A stretch of DNA of 64,000 bases from Marivita sp. S6314. Its GTDB lineage: Bacteria > Pseudomonadota > Alphaproteobacteria > Rhodobacterales > Rhodobacteraceae. This document shows positions 34,868 through 42,894 of this stretch, one piece after another; the first letter of the stretch is position 1; the number at the start of each line of letters is the position of its first letter. The stretch is from NCBI RefSeq assembly GCF_023015985.1, contig NZ_JALKAO010000001.1, forward strand, positions 1-64,000, written 5' to 3'. A program made the position numbers and the translations under genes. A model generated the notes under the pieces. The model searched no databases. It was not told the DNA's origin and saw only the letters and a list, made by a program, of their open reading frames with translations.

Positions 34868-36367
34868 TCAATCCATCGCTTTGAAGTTGAACTCGCCGCC
34901 TTCCTTGATGCCCGAGGGCCAGCGCGACGTGATCGTCTTGGTGCGGGTGTAGAACTTGAAGCTGTCGGGACCGTGCTGGTTCAGGTCACCGAACATGGAT
35001 TTCTTCCAGCCTCCGAACGTGTGGTAGGCCAGCGGCACAGGGATCGGCACGTTGATGCCGACCATGCCGATGTTCACGCGGTGCGCAAAGTCACGGGCGG
35101 TGTCGCCGTCACGGGTAAAGATCGCGGTGCCATTGCCGTATTCGTGATCCATCGCCAGCTTGAGTGCTTCTTCGTAGCTGCCTGCGCGCACGGTGCTCAG
35201 GACCGGGCCGAAGATTTCCTGACGGTAGATGTCCATGTCAGGCGTCACCTTGTCGAAGAGGTGCGGACCGACGAAAAAGCCATCCTCATAGCCCTGCAAT
35301 TTGAAGTCGCGGTTGTCGACAACCAGCTCCGCGCCTTGGTCGACGCCGGACTGGATGAGGCCAAGGATCCGCTCTTTCGCTTCGCGGGTCACAACGGGTC
35401 CGAAATCCACATCGTCGCCATCGGTATAAGGGGCCACGCGCAGTTTTTCGATGCGCGGGACCAGCGCGTCGATCAGGCGGTCTGCGGTTTCTTCGCCGAC
35501 CGGAACCGCAACGGATACCGCCATGCAGCGTTCGCCCGCGGCACCGAACCCGGCACCGATCAGCGCATCAGCGGCTTGGTCAATGTCCGCATCCGGCATC
35601 ACGATCAGGTGGTTCTTGGCACCGCCAAAGCACTGCGCGCGTTTGCCGTTCGCGGTGGCTCGGCTGTAGATGTACTGCGCGATGGGGGTGGATCCGACAA
35701 AGGACACGCCCTGAATGATCTCATGATCGAGCAGGGTATCCACGGCCTCTTTCGTGCCGTTCACCACTTGGAACACACCGGCGGGCAGACCTGCTTCGAC
35801 AAACAGTTCCGCCAGCATCAGCGGCACGGACGGGTCACGCTCAGACGGCTTCAGCACAACCGCGTTGCCACAGGCAAGGGCAGGGCCAACATGCCACAGC
35901 GGCATCATCGCCGGGAAATTGAATGGCATGATCGACGCGACAACACCCAAAGGCTGGCGCATGGAGTACATGTCGATGCCGGGGCCTGCGTCGTCGGTGT
36001 ATTCCCCTTTGAGCATCTGCGGCGCGCCGATGCAGTACTCGATCACCTCAAGACCACGCTGCAGATCGCCCTTTGCGTCTGGGATCGTCTTGCCGTGTTC
36101 GCGGCTGAGCGCCTCGGCCAGAACATCCATGTCGCGGTTCATCAGCGCGACCATCTTCATCATCACGCGGGCGCGTTTCTGCGGGTTGGTCGCGCCCCAG
36201 GCAACCTGCGCCTTGGCGGCATCCTCGACAGCGGCCGACACTTCTTCGGGTGTGGCCAGCGGAAGCTTCGCCTGAACTTCACCGGTTGCCGGGTTGTAGA
36301 CGTCGCCGAAGTTGCCAGAGGTGCCCTTGACCTGAGCGCCGTTGATAAAGTGCGTAAGCTCTTTCAT
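34868..36367 (-). CDS. mmsA: Methylmalonate-semialdehyde dehydrogenase (CoA-acylating)
   Basis: The 499-residue aldehyde dehydrogenase of the ALDH6 family converts methylmalonate semialdehyde to propionyl-CoA, completing valine catabolism and also serving inositol breakdown. The catalytic Cys281 lies in GAAGERCMAVSV, and the family-typical MPFNFPAMMPLW, FVGSTPIAQYIY and FGGAKNHLIVMPDAD are all present. The ATG at 36367 with a GGGAGAG site gives the normal length; an upstream extension to 36607 has no family similarity. It is divergent from a LysR regulator and separate from the other valine genes. Confidence 0.95.
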   Translation of the reverse strand: MKELTHFINGAQVKGTSGNFGDVYNPATGEVQAKLPLATPEEVSAAVEDAAKAQVAWGATNPQKRARVMMKMVALMNRDMDVLAEALSREHGKTIPDAKGDLQRGLEVIEYCIGAPQMLKGEYTDDAGPGIDMYSMRQPLGVVASIMPFNFPAMMPLWHVGPALACGNAVVLKPSERDPSVPLMLAELFVEAGLPAGVFQVVNGTKEAVDTLLDHEIIQGVSFVGSTPIAQYIYSRATANGKRAQCFGGAKNHLIVMPDADIDQAADALIGAGFGAAGERCMAVSVAVPVGEETADRLIDALVPRIEKLRVAPYTDGDDVDFGPVVTREAKERILGLIQSGVDQGAELVVDNRDFKLQGYEDGFFVGPHLFDKVTPDMDIYRQEIFGPVLSTVRAGSYEEALKLAMDHEYGNGTAIFTRDGDTARDFAHRVNIGMVGINVPIPVPLAYHTFGGWKKSMFGDLNQHGPDSFKFYTRTKTITSRWPSGIKEGGEFNFKAMD

Positions 36368-36401
36368 GATATCTCTCCCATTCTGCGCGCACGATAGCCT
36401 T

Positions 36402-36456
36402 GCAAATTTGCGGATCAAAGAGGCAATGTGCCAAAGACGTTTTGCATTTTTGCAAA
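36402..36456. promoter_or_regulatory. Palindromes in the mmsA/LysR divergent promoter
   Basis: GCAAATTTGC (36402-36411) and TTTGCA-TTTT-TGCAAA (36441-36456) share the half-site TGCAAA and lie about 40 bp apart in the 98-bp divergent region. The second reaches the regulator's ribosome binding site (AAAGGAG). They are good candidates for the LysR binding and autoregulation sites. Confidence 0.55.
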
Positions 36457-36465
36457 GGAGCCCGC

Positions 36466-37359
36466 ATGCAAAGCTGGGATGATCTGCGAATTTTCCTGTC
36501 CGTGGCGCGGAATGAAACCCTTTCGGGCGCGGGCAAGGCCTTGCGTATGGATCCGGCCACCGTGGGCCGGCGCATCGCCCGGTTGGAAAACGCGATCGGA
36601 CAAGCATTGTTTGTCAAAAGCCCGCAAGGCTACGCGCTGACCGAAGCCGGCACGCGGTTGGTGGATCACGCCGAACGCGCCGAACAGGCGATGCAGGGGG
36701 CCCGGTCGGTGCTGACCGGAGATGCAGAGACGCTGTCAGGCCAGATCCGGATCGGGGCCCCGGATGGTTGTGCAAACTTCGTTTTGCCGCGCGTCTTTGC
36801 CGACCTGTCCAAAGCCAATCCTGATCTTGACCTTCAAATCGTGGCCCTGCCACGGGTTGTGAACCTGTCCCGGCGCGAAGCGGACATGGCCATCACCGTC
36901 AGCCCGCCCACCGCGTCGCGGCTGTCGTATCAGCGCATCACGGATTACCAATTGCATCTTGCGGCCAGTGAAACCTACCTGTCGACCCGCCCGCCCTTGA
37001 CGCGGTTGCAGGATCTGCATGCGCATCGGATCGTTGGCTACATTCCGGATATGATCTTTGACAAGGAACTGGACTACCTGAGTGACCTGAACCTTGACCG
37101 GGTTGCGCTGGCGTCAAACTCGGCGTCGGTGCAATTGCAGCTGTTGCGACAACATGGCGGTGTCGGCATTGCGCACGATTTTGCACTGCCCTTTGCGCCA
37201 CATGTCAAACGGGTTCTCACCGGTGAAGTGTCCTTTACACGCAGCTTTTACTTGGTCCGGCATGCCGAAGACCGGCGCCTGGACCGGATCAGCCGCTTTG
37301 CCAAAGCGCTTGCGCAAGGGGTCAAATCCGAGGTCGCCAGACTGGAAGCGCTACTTTGA
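36466..37359 (+). CDS. LysR-family transcriptional regulator
   Basis: The 297-residue protein has an N-terminal winged helix (WDDLRIFLSVARNETLSGAGKALRMDPATVGRRIARLE) and a LysR effector-binding domain starting near residue 90 (LSGQIRIGAPDG). The ATG at 36466 follows AAAGGAG; an upstream start is not needed. Divergence from mmsA suggests control of that gene. Effector unknown; a valine or inositol catabolite is a reasonable guess. The HTH has the form often seen in regulators of this group that act on a single adjacent dehydrogenase. Confidence 0.92.
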   Translation: MQSWDDLRIFLSVARNETLSGAGKALRMDPATVGRRIARLENAIGQALFVKSPQGYALTEAGTRLVDHAERAEQAMQGARSVLTGDAETLSGQIRIGAPDGCANFVLPRVFADLSKANPDLDLQIVALPRVVNLSRREADMAITVSPPTASRLSYQRITDYQLHLAASETYLSTRPPLTRLQDLHAHRIVGYIPDMIFDKELDYLSDLNLDRVALASNSASVQLQLLRQHGGVGIAHDFALPFAPHVKRVLTGEVSFTRSFYLVRHAEDRRLDRISRFAKALAQGVKSEVARLEALL

Positions 37360-37424
37360 CGGCTTGACAGATCACGGTCAGGTGAAGACGCTAAGGGAAA
37401 TGCGCCGCTACTGGAGGAACCGCT

Positions 37425-37859
37425 ATGACAGTGCAAAAGATCCTGAAAAGTAAAAACAATGACACGGTGGTGACGGTTGCTTCGGGGACGCTTGTTTCCG
37501 AAGCTGCGAAAATCCTTGCGGAAAAGCGGATCGGGACGGTTGTCGTGTCGGACGATGGCGTGACCGCAAAGGGCATCCTGTCAGAACGGGACATCGTGCG
37601 TGAACTGGCGGCGCGGGGCGGGGCGTGTCTGATGGACACGGTGGACAGTTACATGACCTCGAAACTGGTCACCTGCGAACGCAGCGACAAGGCCGACGAC
37701 GTTCTGGCCCAGATGACCAAGGGCCGGTTCCGCCACATGCCGGTTGTGGAAGACGGAAAACTGGTGGGACTGATCACGCTTGGTGACGTGGTCAAGGCAC
37801 GCCTGAATGAACTGGCGATGGAGAAAGATGCGCTCGAAGGGATGATCATGGGGCATTAA
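37425..37859 (+). CDS. CBS-domain protein
   Basis: The 144-residue soluble protein consists of two CBS motifs forming one Bateman module: residues 8-60 (TVVTVASGTLVSEAAKILAE, GIVSERDIV-type GILSERDIVREL) and 75-130 (MTSKLVTCERSDKADDVLAQM, HMPVVEDGKLVGLITLGDVVKARL). Such stand-alone modules bind adenine nucleotides and sense energy state. Partner unknown. It precedes coaD by 81 bp on the same strand. Confidence 0.93.
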   Translation: MTVQKILKSKNNDTVVTVASGTLVSEAAKILAEKRIGTVVVSDDGVTAKGILSERDIVRELAARGGACLMDTVDSYMTSKLVTCERSDKADDVLAQMTKGRFRHMPVVEDGKLVGLITLGDVVKARLNELAMEKDALEGMIMGH

Positions 37860-37940
37860 TGCCGGTGCAAAGCACGACTTGCACTCTCCCGCGTTTTGAT
37901 GCCAGACAGGCGAAACACCACGACACACCGGAGATCGCCC

Positions 37941-38441
37941 ATGCGCATCGGTCTTTATCCCGGGACATTTGACCCGATCACAATGGGCCATATCGACATC
38001 ATCCGCCGCGCGTCCGCGTTGGTGGATCGGCTGGTGATCGGTGTTGCCATCAACCGCGACAAGGGCCCGCTGTTTTCGCTGGAAGAGCGGGTCGCCATGA
38101 TCGAAGCGGAATGCGTGTCACTGACCGAACAGACCGGGATCGAGATTATTGCCCATCCGTTCGAGAACCTGCTGATTGATTGCGCCCGCGATGTCGATGC
38201 CTCGCTGATCATTCGCGGATTGCGCGCGGTGGCCGATTTTGAATATGAATTTCAGATGGTTGGCATGAACCGCGCGCTGGACGACAGCATCGAAACCGTG
38301 TTTCTGATGGCCGAAGCGCGCCATCAGGCCATTGCATCGAAACTGGTCAAGGAAATCGCGCGTCTGAATGGCGATGTCAGTAAATTCGTCACCGCCCCGG
38401 TGCGCGACGCGTTGGTCGCTCGGTTTCGCAATACAAAATGA
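37941..38441 (+). CDS. coaD: Phosphopantetheine adenylyltransferase
   Basis: The 166-residue nucleotidyltransferase catalyses the fourth step of coenzyme A synthesis. The N-terminal GLYPGTFDPITMGHIDII holds the T/HxGH nucleotide-binding motif, and the C-terminal region SSKLVKEI-type (IASKLVKEIARLNGDVSKFV) matches the family. The ATG at 37941 gives the canonical MRIGLYPGTFDP start, and the length is normal. A strong hairpin follows the gene. Confidence 0.96.
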   Translation: MRIGLYPGTFDPITMGHIDIIRRASALVDRLVIGVAINRDKGPLFSLEERVAMIEAECVSLTEQTGIEIIAHPFENLLIDCARDVDASLIIRGLRAVADFEYEFQMVGMNRALDDSIETVFLMAEARHQAIASKLVKEIARLNGDVSKFVTAPVRDALVARFRNTK

Positions 38442-38445
38442 CAAA

Positions 38446-38468
38446 AGCCGCGCGGGGGCCGCGCGGCT
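38446..38468. terminator. Hairpin between coaD and the small gene
   Basis: AGCCGCGCG and CGCGCGGCT form a 9-bp stem around GGGGC directly after the coaD stop codon, between convergent genes. On the minus strand the loop-distal flank is TTTTG, giving a partial T-tract, so it may terminate in both directions. Confidence 0.7.
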
Positions 38469-38495
38469 GTGCCTCAGTGTCTGGATGTCCGGAGC

Positions 38496-38660
38496 TTATC
38501 TGCCGTAGACAGCCTGGTACGCAATCCTCTCGGCATCGCCGGGATAGATATCCAGGTCCAGTGCCACATCCAGTGGCATCGATCGGATTTCATTGACTGT
38601 ACGATTGTACGCGGCCCGCTTTTCAAGACGGTTCCGCAGGGAAGACATAAATTGGGCCAT
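38496..38660 (-). CDS. Small DUF1127-like protein (54 aa)
   Basis: A 54-residue frame starts with MAQFMSSLRNRLEKRAAYNR and ends with ERIAYQAVYGR. The central segment EIRSMPLDVALDLDIYPGDA resembles the DUF1127-like small proteins of Rhodobacteraceae, where an arginine-rich helix is followed by MPLD.ALDL. The ATG follows an AAAGGA site. A near-perfect palindrome, CTGTGAGCGCTAACAG, lies 42 bp upstream of the start, at almost the same distance as a related palindrome from the first gap gene. Function unknown; DUF1127 proteins have been linked to RNA and phosphate metabolism in related organisms. Confidence 0.8.
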   Translation of the reverse strand: MAQFMSSLRNRLEKRAAYNRTVNEIRSMPLDVALDLDIYPGDAERIAYQAVYGR

Positions 38661-38701
38661 CTGTCAGTCCTTTCGTTGCTCTATGGTCCTGAGCCATTGC
38701 G

Positions 38702-38717
38702 CTGTGAGCGCTAACAG
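38702..38717. promoter_or_regulatory. CceR-like/LacI-type palindrome before the small gene
   Basis: CTGTGAGCGCTAACAG differs from a perfect palindrome by one position and matches TGTTAGCGCTAACA in 13 of 14 bases. It is 42 bp upstream of the 54-aa gene and related to sites before both gap genes. Confidence 0.55.
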
Positions 38718-38849
38718 CTACAGAACAACAGATAGTCATGCTGCGCTGCAGCGCAACGGACAGAAGGGAAAGGCCGCCTTGCAGTTTGTGCATTGCTCTT
38801 CACAGGGCTGTGAAATGCGTGGCGTGAAAAAACGGGAATTGGTGCGGCA

Positions 38850-38870
38850 GGTCGGGCAGGGTGCCCGACC
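38850..38870 (-). terminator. Hairpin downstream of the first gap gene
   Basis: GGTCGGGCA and TGCCCGACC form a 9-bp stem around GGG, starting 9 bp after the gap stop on the minus strand. A run of six T follows about 18 bases later (minus strand), rather far for a classical intrinsic terminator. Confidence 0.6.
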
Positions 38871-38878
38871 GCCAGAGG

Positions 38879-39880
38879 TCAAATGAGTTTGCCCATCGCA
38901 ACAGCGGTATCCGCCATGCGGTTCGAGAAACCCCATTCATTGTCATACCATGTCAGGATTCGGACCATCCGGCTGTCCATGACCTTGGTCTGATCCGTGT
39001 GGAAGATGGACGAGTGCGGATCGTGGTTGAAATCCGACGATACGAGTTTCTTGTCAGTATAGCCAAGAATCCCCTTCAACGGACCGTTTGCCGCTTCGCG
39101 GATCGCGGTGTTGATTTCGTCCACGGAGGTGTCCCGCGTCGCGGTGAAGGTCAGATCAACCACAGACACGTTCGGGGTTGGCACCCGGATCGCCACGCCA
39201 TCGAGCTTGCCATCCAGTTCCGGTAACACCAGACCAACCGCCTTGGCCGCCCCTGTGGAGGTCGGGATCATGCTCAACGCGGCGGCACGGGCGCGGTACA
39301 GATCGCTATGCATCGTGTCCAGCGTTGGCTGATCGCCCGTATAAGAGTGGATCGTCGTCATGAAGCCACGCTCGATCCCGATGGCAGAGTTCAGAACATG
39401 CGCGACGGGGGCCAGACAGTTGGTTGTGCACGACGCGTTCGAGACGACAATGTCATCCTTGGTCAGCGTGTCATGGTTCACGCCATAAACAATTGTTTTG
39501 TCAGCATCCTTGCCCGGCGCGGAAATCAGCACCCGGCTTGACCCATTATCAAGATGCGCCTGGCACGCTTCTTTCGATTTGAAGATCCCGGTGCATTCCA
39601 TCACCACGTCCACATCCGACCAGGGCAGGTCGGCAGGGTTGCGGATGGCTGTGACCTTGATCGGCCCACGGCCCACATCAATGCTGTCATCCGTGGTCTT
39701 GACCTCGACAGGAAACCGTCCGTGGACGCTGTCAAACTGCAAAAGATGCGCATTGGTCTCTACCGGCCCAAGATCGTTTATGGCCACGACCTCGATATCG
39801 GTGCGGCCAGACTCGATGATGGCACGCAGGACGTTCCGGCCAATTCGGCCAAAGCCATTGATGGCAACTTTGATGCTCAT
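38879..39880 (-). CDS. gap: Glyceraldehyde-3-phosphate dehydrogenase, NAD type
   Basis: The 333-residue enzyme begins [19 protein letters not shown] and has the active-site [13 protein letters not shown] with the catalytic cysteine, and the C-terminal [12 protein letters not shown]. Asp36 (AINDLG) at the end of the second strand is the residue that favours NAD over NADP. The ATG at 39880 with GAGGAG upstream is preferred to one 18 bp earlier. It is the first of two gap paralogues on the same strand. A TTGTTA-CCGC-TAACAA palindrome lies 41 bp upstream, a likely control site for central carbon metabolism. Confidence 0.96.
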   Translation of the reverse strand: MSIKVAINGFGRIGRNVLRAIIESGRTDIEVVAINDLGPVETNAHLLQFDSVHGRFPVEVKTTDDSIDVGRGPIKVTAIRNPADLPWSDVDVVMECTGIFKSKEACQAHLDNGSSRVLISAPGKDADKTIVYGVNHDTLTKDDIVVSNASCTTNCLAPVAHVLNSAIGIERGFMTTIHSYTGDQPTLDTMHSDLYRARAAALSMIPTSTGAAKAVGLVLPELDGKLDGVAIRVPTPNVSVVDLTFTATRDTSVDEINTAIREAANGPLKGILGYTDKKLVSSDFNHDPHSSIFHTDQTKVMDSRMVRILTWYDNEWGFSNRMADTAVAMGKLI

Positions 39881-39920
39881 GGAAGACTCCTCGCTCATTC
39901 GGACAGAGTGCTCTGCCGGA

Positions 39921-39936
39921 TTGTTACCGCTAACAA
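39921..39936. promoter_or_regulatory. CceR-like/LacI-type palindrome before gap
   Basis: TTGTTA and TAACAA are perfect 6-bp arms around CCGC. The site lies 41 bp upstream of the first gap gene and resembles the sites at 38702 and 41314. A LacI-family regulator of central carbon metabolism such as CceR is the likely binder. Confidence 0.55.
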
Positions 39937-39977
39937 TCAGAACGCGTCGAAGCTGTCAAGCGACGACATCAGGCCGT

Positions 39978-40121
39978 CTATCGCCAGAAGGCAATCCACT
40001 CCAAAAGGTCGAGACCTTTGCCTGCTAGAAAAAGAAGTCCGTCGCCGCCGCTCAGGAAGGCGTCAATCGCGATCCCGCCAAGGATCAGAAGTCCCAAACC
40101 AATGGCAATCGAATTGGTCAT
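39978..40121 (-). CDS. Small membrane protein (47 aa)
   Basis: A 47-residue frame encodes one transmembrane helix (SIAIGLGLLILGGIAIDAFL) followed by SGGDGLLFLAGKGLDLLEWIAFWR. I recall similar proteins annotated as hypothetical in Rhodobacteraceae near gap genes. The ribosome binding site is weak. It lies 98 bp upstream of the first gap gene and 73 bp after the second, on the same strand as both, so it may be expressed from the second gap transcript. Function unknown. Confidence 0.7.
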   Translation of the reverse strand: MTNSIAIGLGLLILGGIAIDAFLSGGDGLLFLAGKGLDLLEWIAFWR

Positions 40122-40139
40122 CGCGCCCACGCCCCTGTG

Positions 40140-40162
40140 CTCTGGCATCCTGGATGCCAGAG
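40140..40162 (-). terminator. Hairpin downstream of the second gap gene
   Basis: CTCTGGCATCC and GGATGCCAGAG form perfect 11-bp arms separated by one base (effective loop a few bases wider). It lies between the second gap gene and the 47-aa gene, and may stop or attenuate the gap transcript before the small gene. Confidence 0.65.
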
Positions 40163-40194
40163 GTACTGAGTGGTGTCCCGTTCGTAAAGCGCTG

Positions 40195-41199
40195 TTAGTG
40201 CAACAGGCGACCCATCGCGCCAGCGACATCCGCCATGCGGGCCGAGAAGCCCCATTCGTTGTCGTACCAGGCCAGGACCCGCACCATGCGCTTGCCCACG
40301 ACCTTGGTCTGGTCCGGCGCAAAGATTGAACTGTGTGTGGTGTGATTGAAGTCAATCGACACCTTGGGTTCGGGGTCATAGGACAAAACCGTGCCCATAT
40401 GTGTGGCCGCGGCTTCGGCGACGACTTCGTTCACATCTGCCAGGGTGACGTCCTTCTTGGCGTAGAAGGTCAGATCAACCGCAGACACGTTTGGCGTCGG
40501 CACGCGCACGGCGGACCCATCCAGCTTGCCCTTCAGGTTCGGCAGCACTTCGCCAAGCGCCTTGGCGGCCCCGGTTGAGGTTGGGATCATCGCCATCGCG
40601 GCAGCACGTGCGCGGTAAAGGTCGGCATGGCGACGGTCCAGCGTTGGCTGATCGCCGGTGTAGCTGTGGATCGTGGTCATGATGCCCGACTCGATGCCAA
40701 TCGCCTCGTCCAGCACTTTTGCCAGAGGTGCCAGGCAGTTGGTGGTGCAGGACCCGTTCGAGATTATCGTATCGCCCGCCACCAGATCGCGGTGGTTGAC
40801 GCCGTAGACGACGGTTTTCTGAACATTCTTGGCAGGCGCGGAGATCAGAACCGATTTGGCACCACGGTCCATGTGGATACCGGCCTTGGTGCCGTCATTG
40901 AACTTGCCGGTGCATTCCAGAACCACGTCACAGCCGGACCAGTCCAGCTCTTCGGGGTTGTAGGTTGAAAACACTTCCATCGGGCCACGGCCCAGATCCA
41001 TCGTGTTCCCGCTGACCTTGACGTCGCCGGCAAAGCGCCCGTGTACGCTGTCATAGCGCAGCAGGTGGGCATTGGTTTCGATGGGGCCCGTGGCATTGAT
41101 CTTGACGACCTGCACGTCATTCCGAGAGCTTTCGGCGATATGTGCGAGGGTGCAGCGTCCGATGCGCCCAAATCCGTTAATTCCCAATGTGACCGTCAT
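40195..41199 (-). CDS. Glyceraldehyde-3-phosphate dehydrogenase, second copy, probably NADP-preferring
   Basis: The 334-residue paralogue keeps the active site ([14 protein letters not shown]), the phosphate-binding STGAAK and the [12 protein letters not shown] end. Residue 36 is Ala (KINATG), where the first copy has Asp; loss of this Asp is the classic change that allows NADP. It may therefore be the gluconeogenic or anabolic GapB-type enzyme. About 256 bp of upstream sequence contains two degenerate TGTTAGCG sites and a TGTTTC-AG-GAAACA palindrome. Erythrose-4-phosphate dehydrogenase is an alternative, less likely from the sequence. Confidence 0.93.
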   Translation of the reverse strand: MTVTLGINGFGRIGRCTLAHIAESSRNDVQVVKINATGPIETNAHLLRYDSVHGRFAGDVKVSGNTMDLGRGPMEVFSTYNPEELDWSGCDVVLECTGKFNDGTKAGIHMDRGAKSVLISAPAKNVQKTVVYGVNHRDLVAGDTIISNGSCTTNCLAPLAKVLDEAIGIESGIMTTIHSYTGDQPTLDRRHADLYRARAAAMAMIPTSTGAAKALGEVLPNLKGKLDGSAVRVPTPNVSAVDLTFYAKKDVTLADVNEVVAEAAATHMGTVLSYDPEPKVSIDFNHTTHSSIFAPDQTKVVGKRMVRVLAWYDNEWGFSARMADVAGAMGRLLH

Positions 41200-41283
41200 G
41201 AAACCGTCTCCTGCATCTGCGTCTGCCGCGCGTATACGAACCTATGGTTACCAGGGAAAGAAAAAACCTGAATTTTGCCAGCA

Positions 41284-41348
41284 TGTTAGCGTTAAATGTG
41301 GCGGACCGTCCCGTGCTTGCGCTAACAATTTCAATGTTTCAGGAAACA
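41284..41348. promoter_or_regulatory. Candidate operators upstream of the second gap gene
   Basis: Two degenerate copies of TGTTAGCGCTAACA lie at 41284-41297 (TGTTAGCGTTAAAT, 3 mismatches) and 41314-41327 (TGCTTGCGCTAACA, 2 mismatches). A separate perfect-arm palindrome TGTTTC-AG-GAAACA is at 41335-41348. They are 85-150 bp before the gap start and also precede the divergent DUF808 gene. Confidence 0.45.
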
Positions 41349-41455
41349 GTTTGCGATAACAGCGCGTTTCGTTGACGGTGCCTTGGAATCAGGGCACTGG
41401 CAGCCGGGGCCGGGAGGCACTACCTTTTTATGACCAATGCGAGTGGAGAGACAGT

Positions 41456-42412
41456 ATGAGCGGCTTGTTGGCCTTGCTGGATGATGTTGCGGGCATCGCC
41501 AAAGTTGCGGCGGCGTCGGTGGATGATATCGGCGCGGCGGCCGCCAAGGCGGGATCGAAAACCGCCGGGGTTCTGATCGACGACGCTGCGGTCACACCGA
41601 AATACCTGCAAGGCTTTGAACCGGCACGCGAATTGCCCATCATCTGGCGCATCGCACGTGGGTCGATCATCAATAAAATGGTGTTCCTGCTGCCCGCCGC
41701 ATTGCTTTTGTCAAGCTTCGCCCCCTGGCTCATTCCACCCTTGTTGATCCTTGGCGGCAGCTACCTGTGTTTCGAGGGCGCCGAGAAAATTGTCCATGTG
41801 CTTCAGAAACATGATGACCATTCCGGAGGGCCGGATGGCAGCCATGACGTCAAAGATCCGACCCATCTGGAAGAGGAAAAGGTTAAGGGTGCGATCAAGA
41901 CAGATTTCATCCTGTCGGCTGAAATCATGACCATCGCGCTGTCGGTGATCGACAGCACCAATATCTGGATGCAGGGCGCCACGCTGGCATTGGTGGGCCT
42001 GATGGTGACAGCGGGCGTCTATGGGGCCGTCGCAGTGATCGTGAAGATGGACGATGTCGGGCTGTGGATGTCCAAGGTCGGGCGCACCGGAGTCACGCGG
42101 TCGTTGGGGCGGGGCATCGTGCGGTTCATGCCGTGGCTGTTGAAAACGCTGACCGTGGTGGGGACAGCGGCGATGCTCTGGGTTGGGGGCTCCATCATTG
42201 TGCATTCCGTCGCACAGATGGGCTGGCACGGCCCCGAGGACGCGATTCACGATCTGGCAGTGGCACTCGGTGGCGGGTCCGGGTTCCTCGAATGGGCGGT
42301 CACGGCGTCGGTCGATTTTGTGCTGGGCTTCATCTGGGGGCTGATCCTGATTCCGATTGGGGTCAAGATCGTGACGCCGATCTGGAATGCGGTCACACCG
42401 AAGGGCATTTAA
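41456..42412 (+). CDS. DUF808-family membrane protein
   Basis: The 318-residue inner-membrane protein has the DUF808 N-terminus (SGLLALLDDVAGIAKVAAASVDDIG), the family motif DDAAVTPKYLQGF, and about five transmembrane segments. The charged HLEEEKVKGAIKTDFILSAEI is also typical. The E. coli homologue is YedI; biochemical function is unknown. The ATG at 41456 follows GAGAG and fits the family start. It is divergent from the second gap gene and monocistronic with the next small gene 49 bp away. Confidence 0.92.
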   Translation: MSGLLALLDDVAGIAKVAAASVDDIGAAAAKAGSKTAGVLIDDAAVTPKYLQGFEPARELPIIWRIARGSIINKMVFLLPAALLLSSFAPWLIPPLLILGGSYLCFEGAEKIVHVLQKHDDHSGGPDGSHDVKDPTHLEEEKVKGAIKTDFILSAEIMTIALSVIDSTNIWMQGATLALVGLMVTAGVYGAVAVIVKMDDVGLWMSKVGRTGVTRSLGRGIVRFMPWLLKTLTVVGTAAMLWVGGSIIVHSVAQMGWHGPEDAIHDLAVALGGGSGFLEWAVTASVDFVLGFIWGLILIPIGVKIVTPIWNAVTPKGI

Positions 42413-42461
42413 CGGCGCGTCGTTAATCCGATTTTAACCGCGAGCACGCGAAGGTCAGGGC

Positions 42462-42776
42462 ATGACCCGACCAACGCATCTTGATCCCGATGAATGGCTA
42501 CGTGCCGTGTTTTCCGCCAAATCCGTAGGGCGGGGTGGGGTGATCCACCGCGCCACGCGGGATGTGGAACGCTTTGCCGGCCGCAAGGCGTTTCTGGCCG
42601 AAGTGCGCAAACGGGGTTTCACCCTTGTTGAAAACGGCAGCCAATTCGTGGTGTTCTGCAACCGCGAACCCGTGCGGCTGGTGGTGGAACGTGATCCACC
42701 CCGCCTGTCAGATCGCGCCTTGCCGACTTTTCGCCGCTCTGCGGTTGCCAATCAAAACGCGTCAACGCGTTTATAG
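42462..42776 (+). CDS. Hypothetical protein (104 aa), basic
   Basis: This 104-residue arginine-rich protein (MTRPTHLDPDEWLRAVF at the start, VIHRATRDVERFAGRKAFLAEVRKRGF in the middle, ENGSQFVVFCNREPVRLVVE later) looks like a small conserved Rhodobacteraceae family that I recall only as hypothetical, sometimes mislabelled as a TrpF-like protein. It has no recognisable catalytic motif. The last five codons form half of the first hairpin of the palindrome array that follows, so the coding end and RNA structure are shared. Confidence 0.65.
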   Translation: MTRPTHLDPDEWLRAVFSAKSVGRGGVIHRATRDVERFAGRKAFLAEVRKRGFTLVENGSQFVVFCNREPVRLVVERDPPRLSDRALPTFRRSAVANQNASTRL

Positions 42777-42883
42777 CACTGCGATGCCGCAGTGCGGATC
42801 GCGTTTCCAAACGCGACCCAGCGCGTCACCGCGCTGGCACGATGCAGCGCTGCATCGTGGCGGTTCTTGTCACGGAACCGCCA
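42755..42883. repeat. Array of six hairpins with different stems
   Basis: Six successive inverted repeats fill the space between convergent genes: AAACGCG/CGCGTTT (42755-42772), GCACTGCG/CGCAGTGC (42776-42795), TCGCGTTT/AAACGCGA (42799-42816), CCAGCGCG/CGCGCTGG (42818-42837), a 22-bp perfect palindrome whose inner part is ACGATGCAGCGCTGCATCGT (42838-42859), and TGGCGGTTC/GAACCGCCA (42858-42883). Centres are about 22, 22, 20, 21 and 22 bp apart. Unit 3 contains CGCGTTTCCAAACGCG, one base from the second unit of the array at 24962-25052. Possibly a bidirectional terminator or RNA barrier. Confidence 0.9.
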
Positions 42884-42894
42884 CTGCAATGGGC

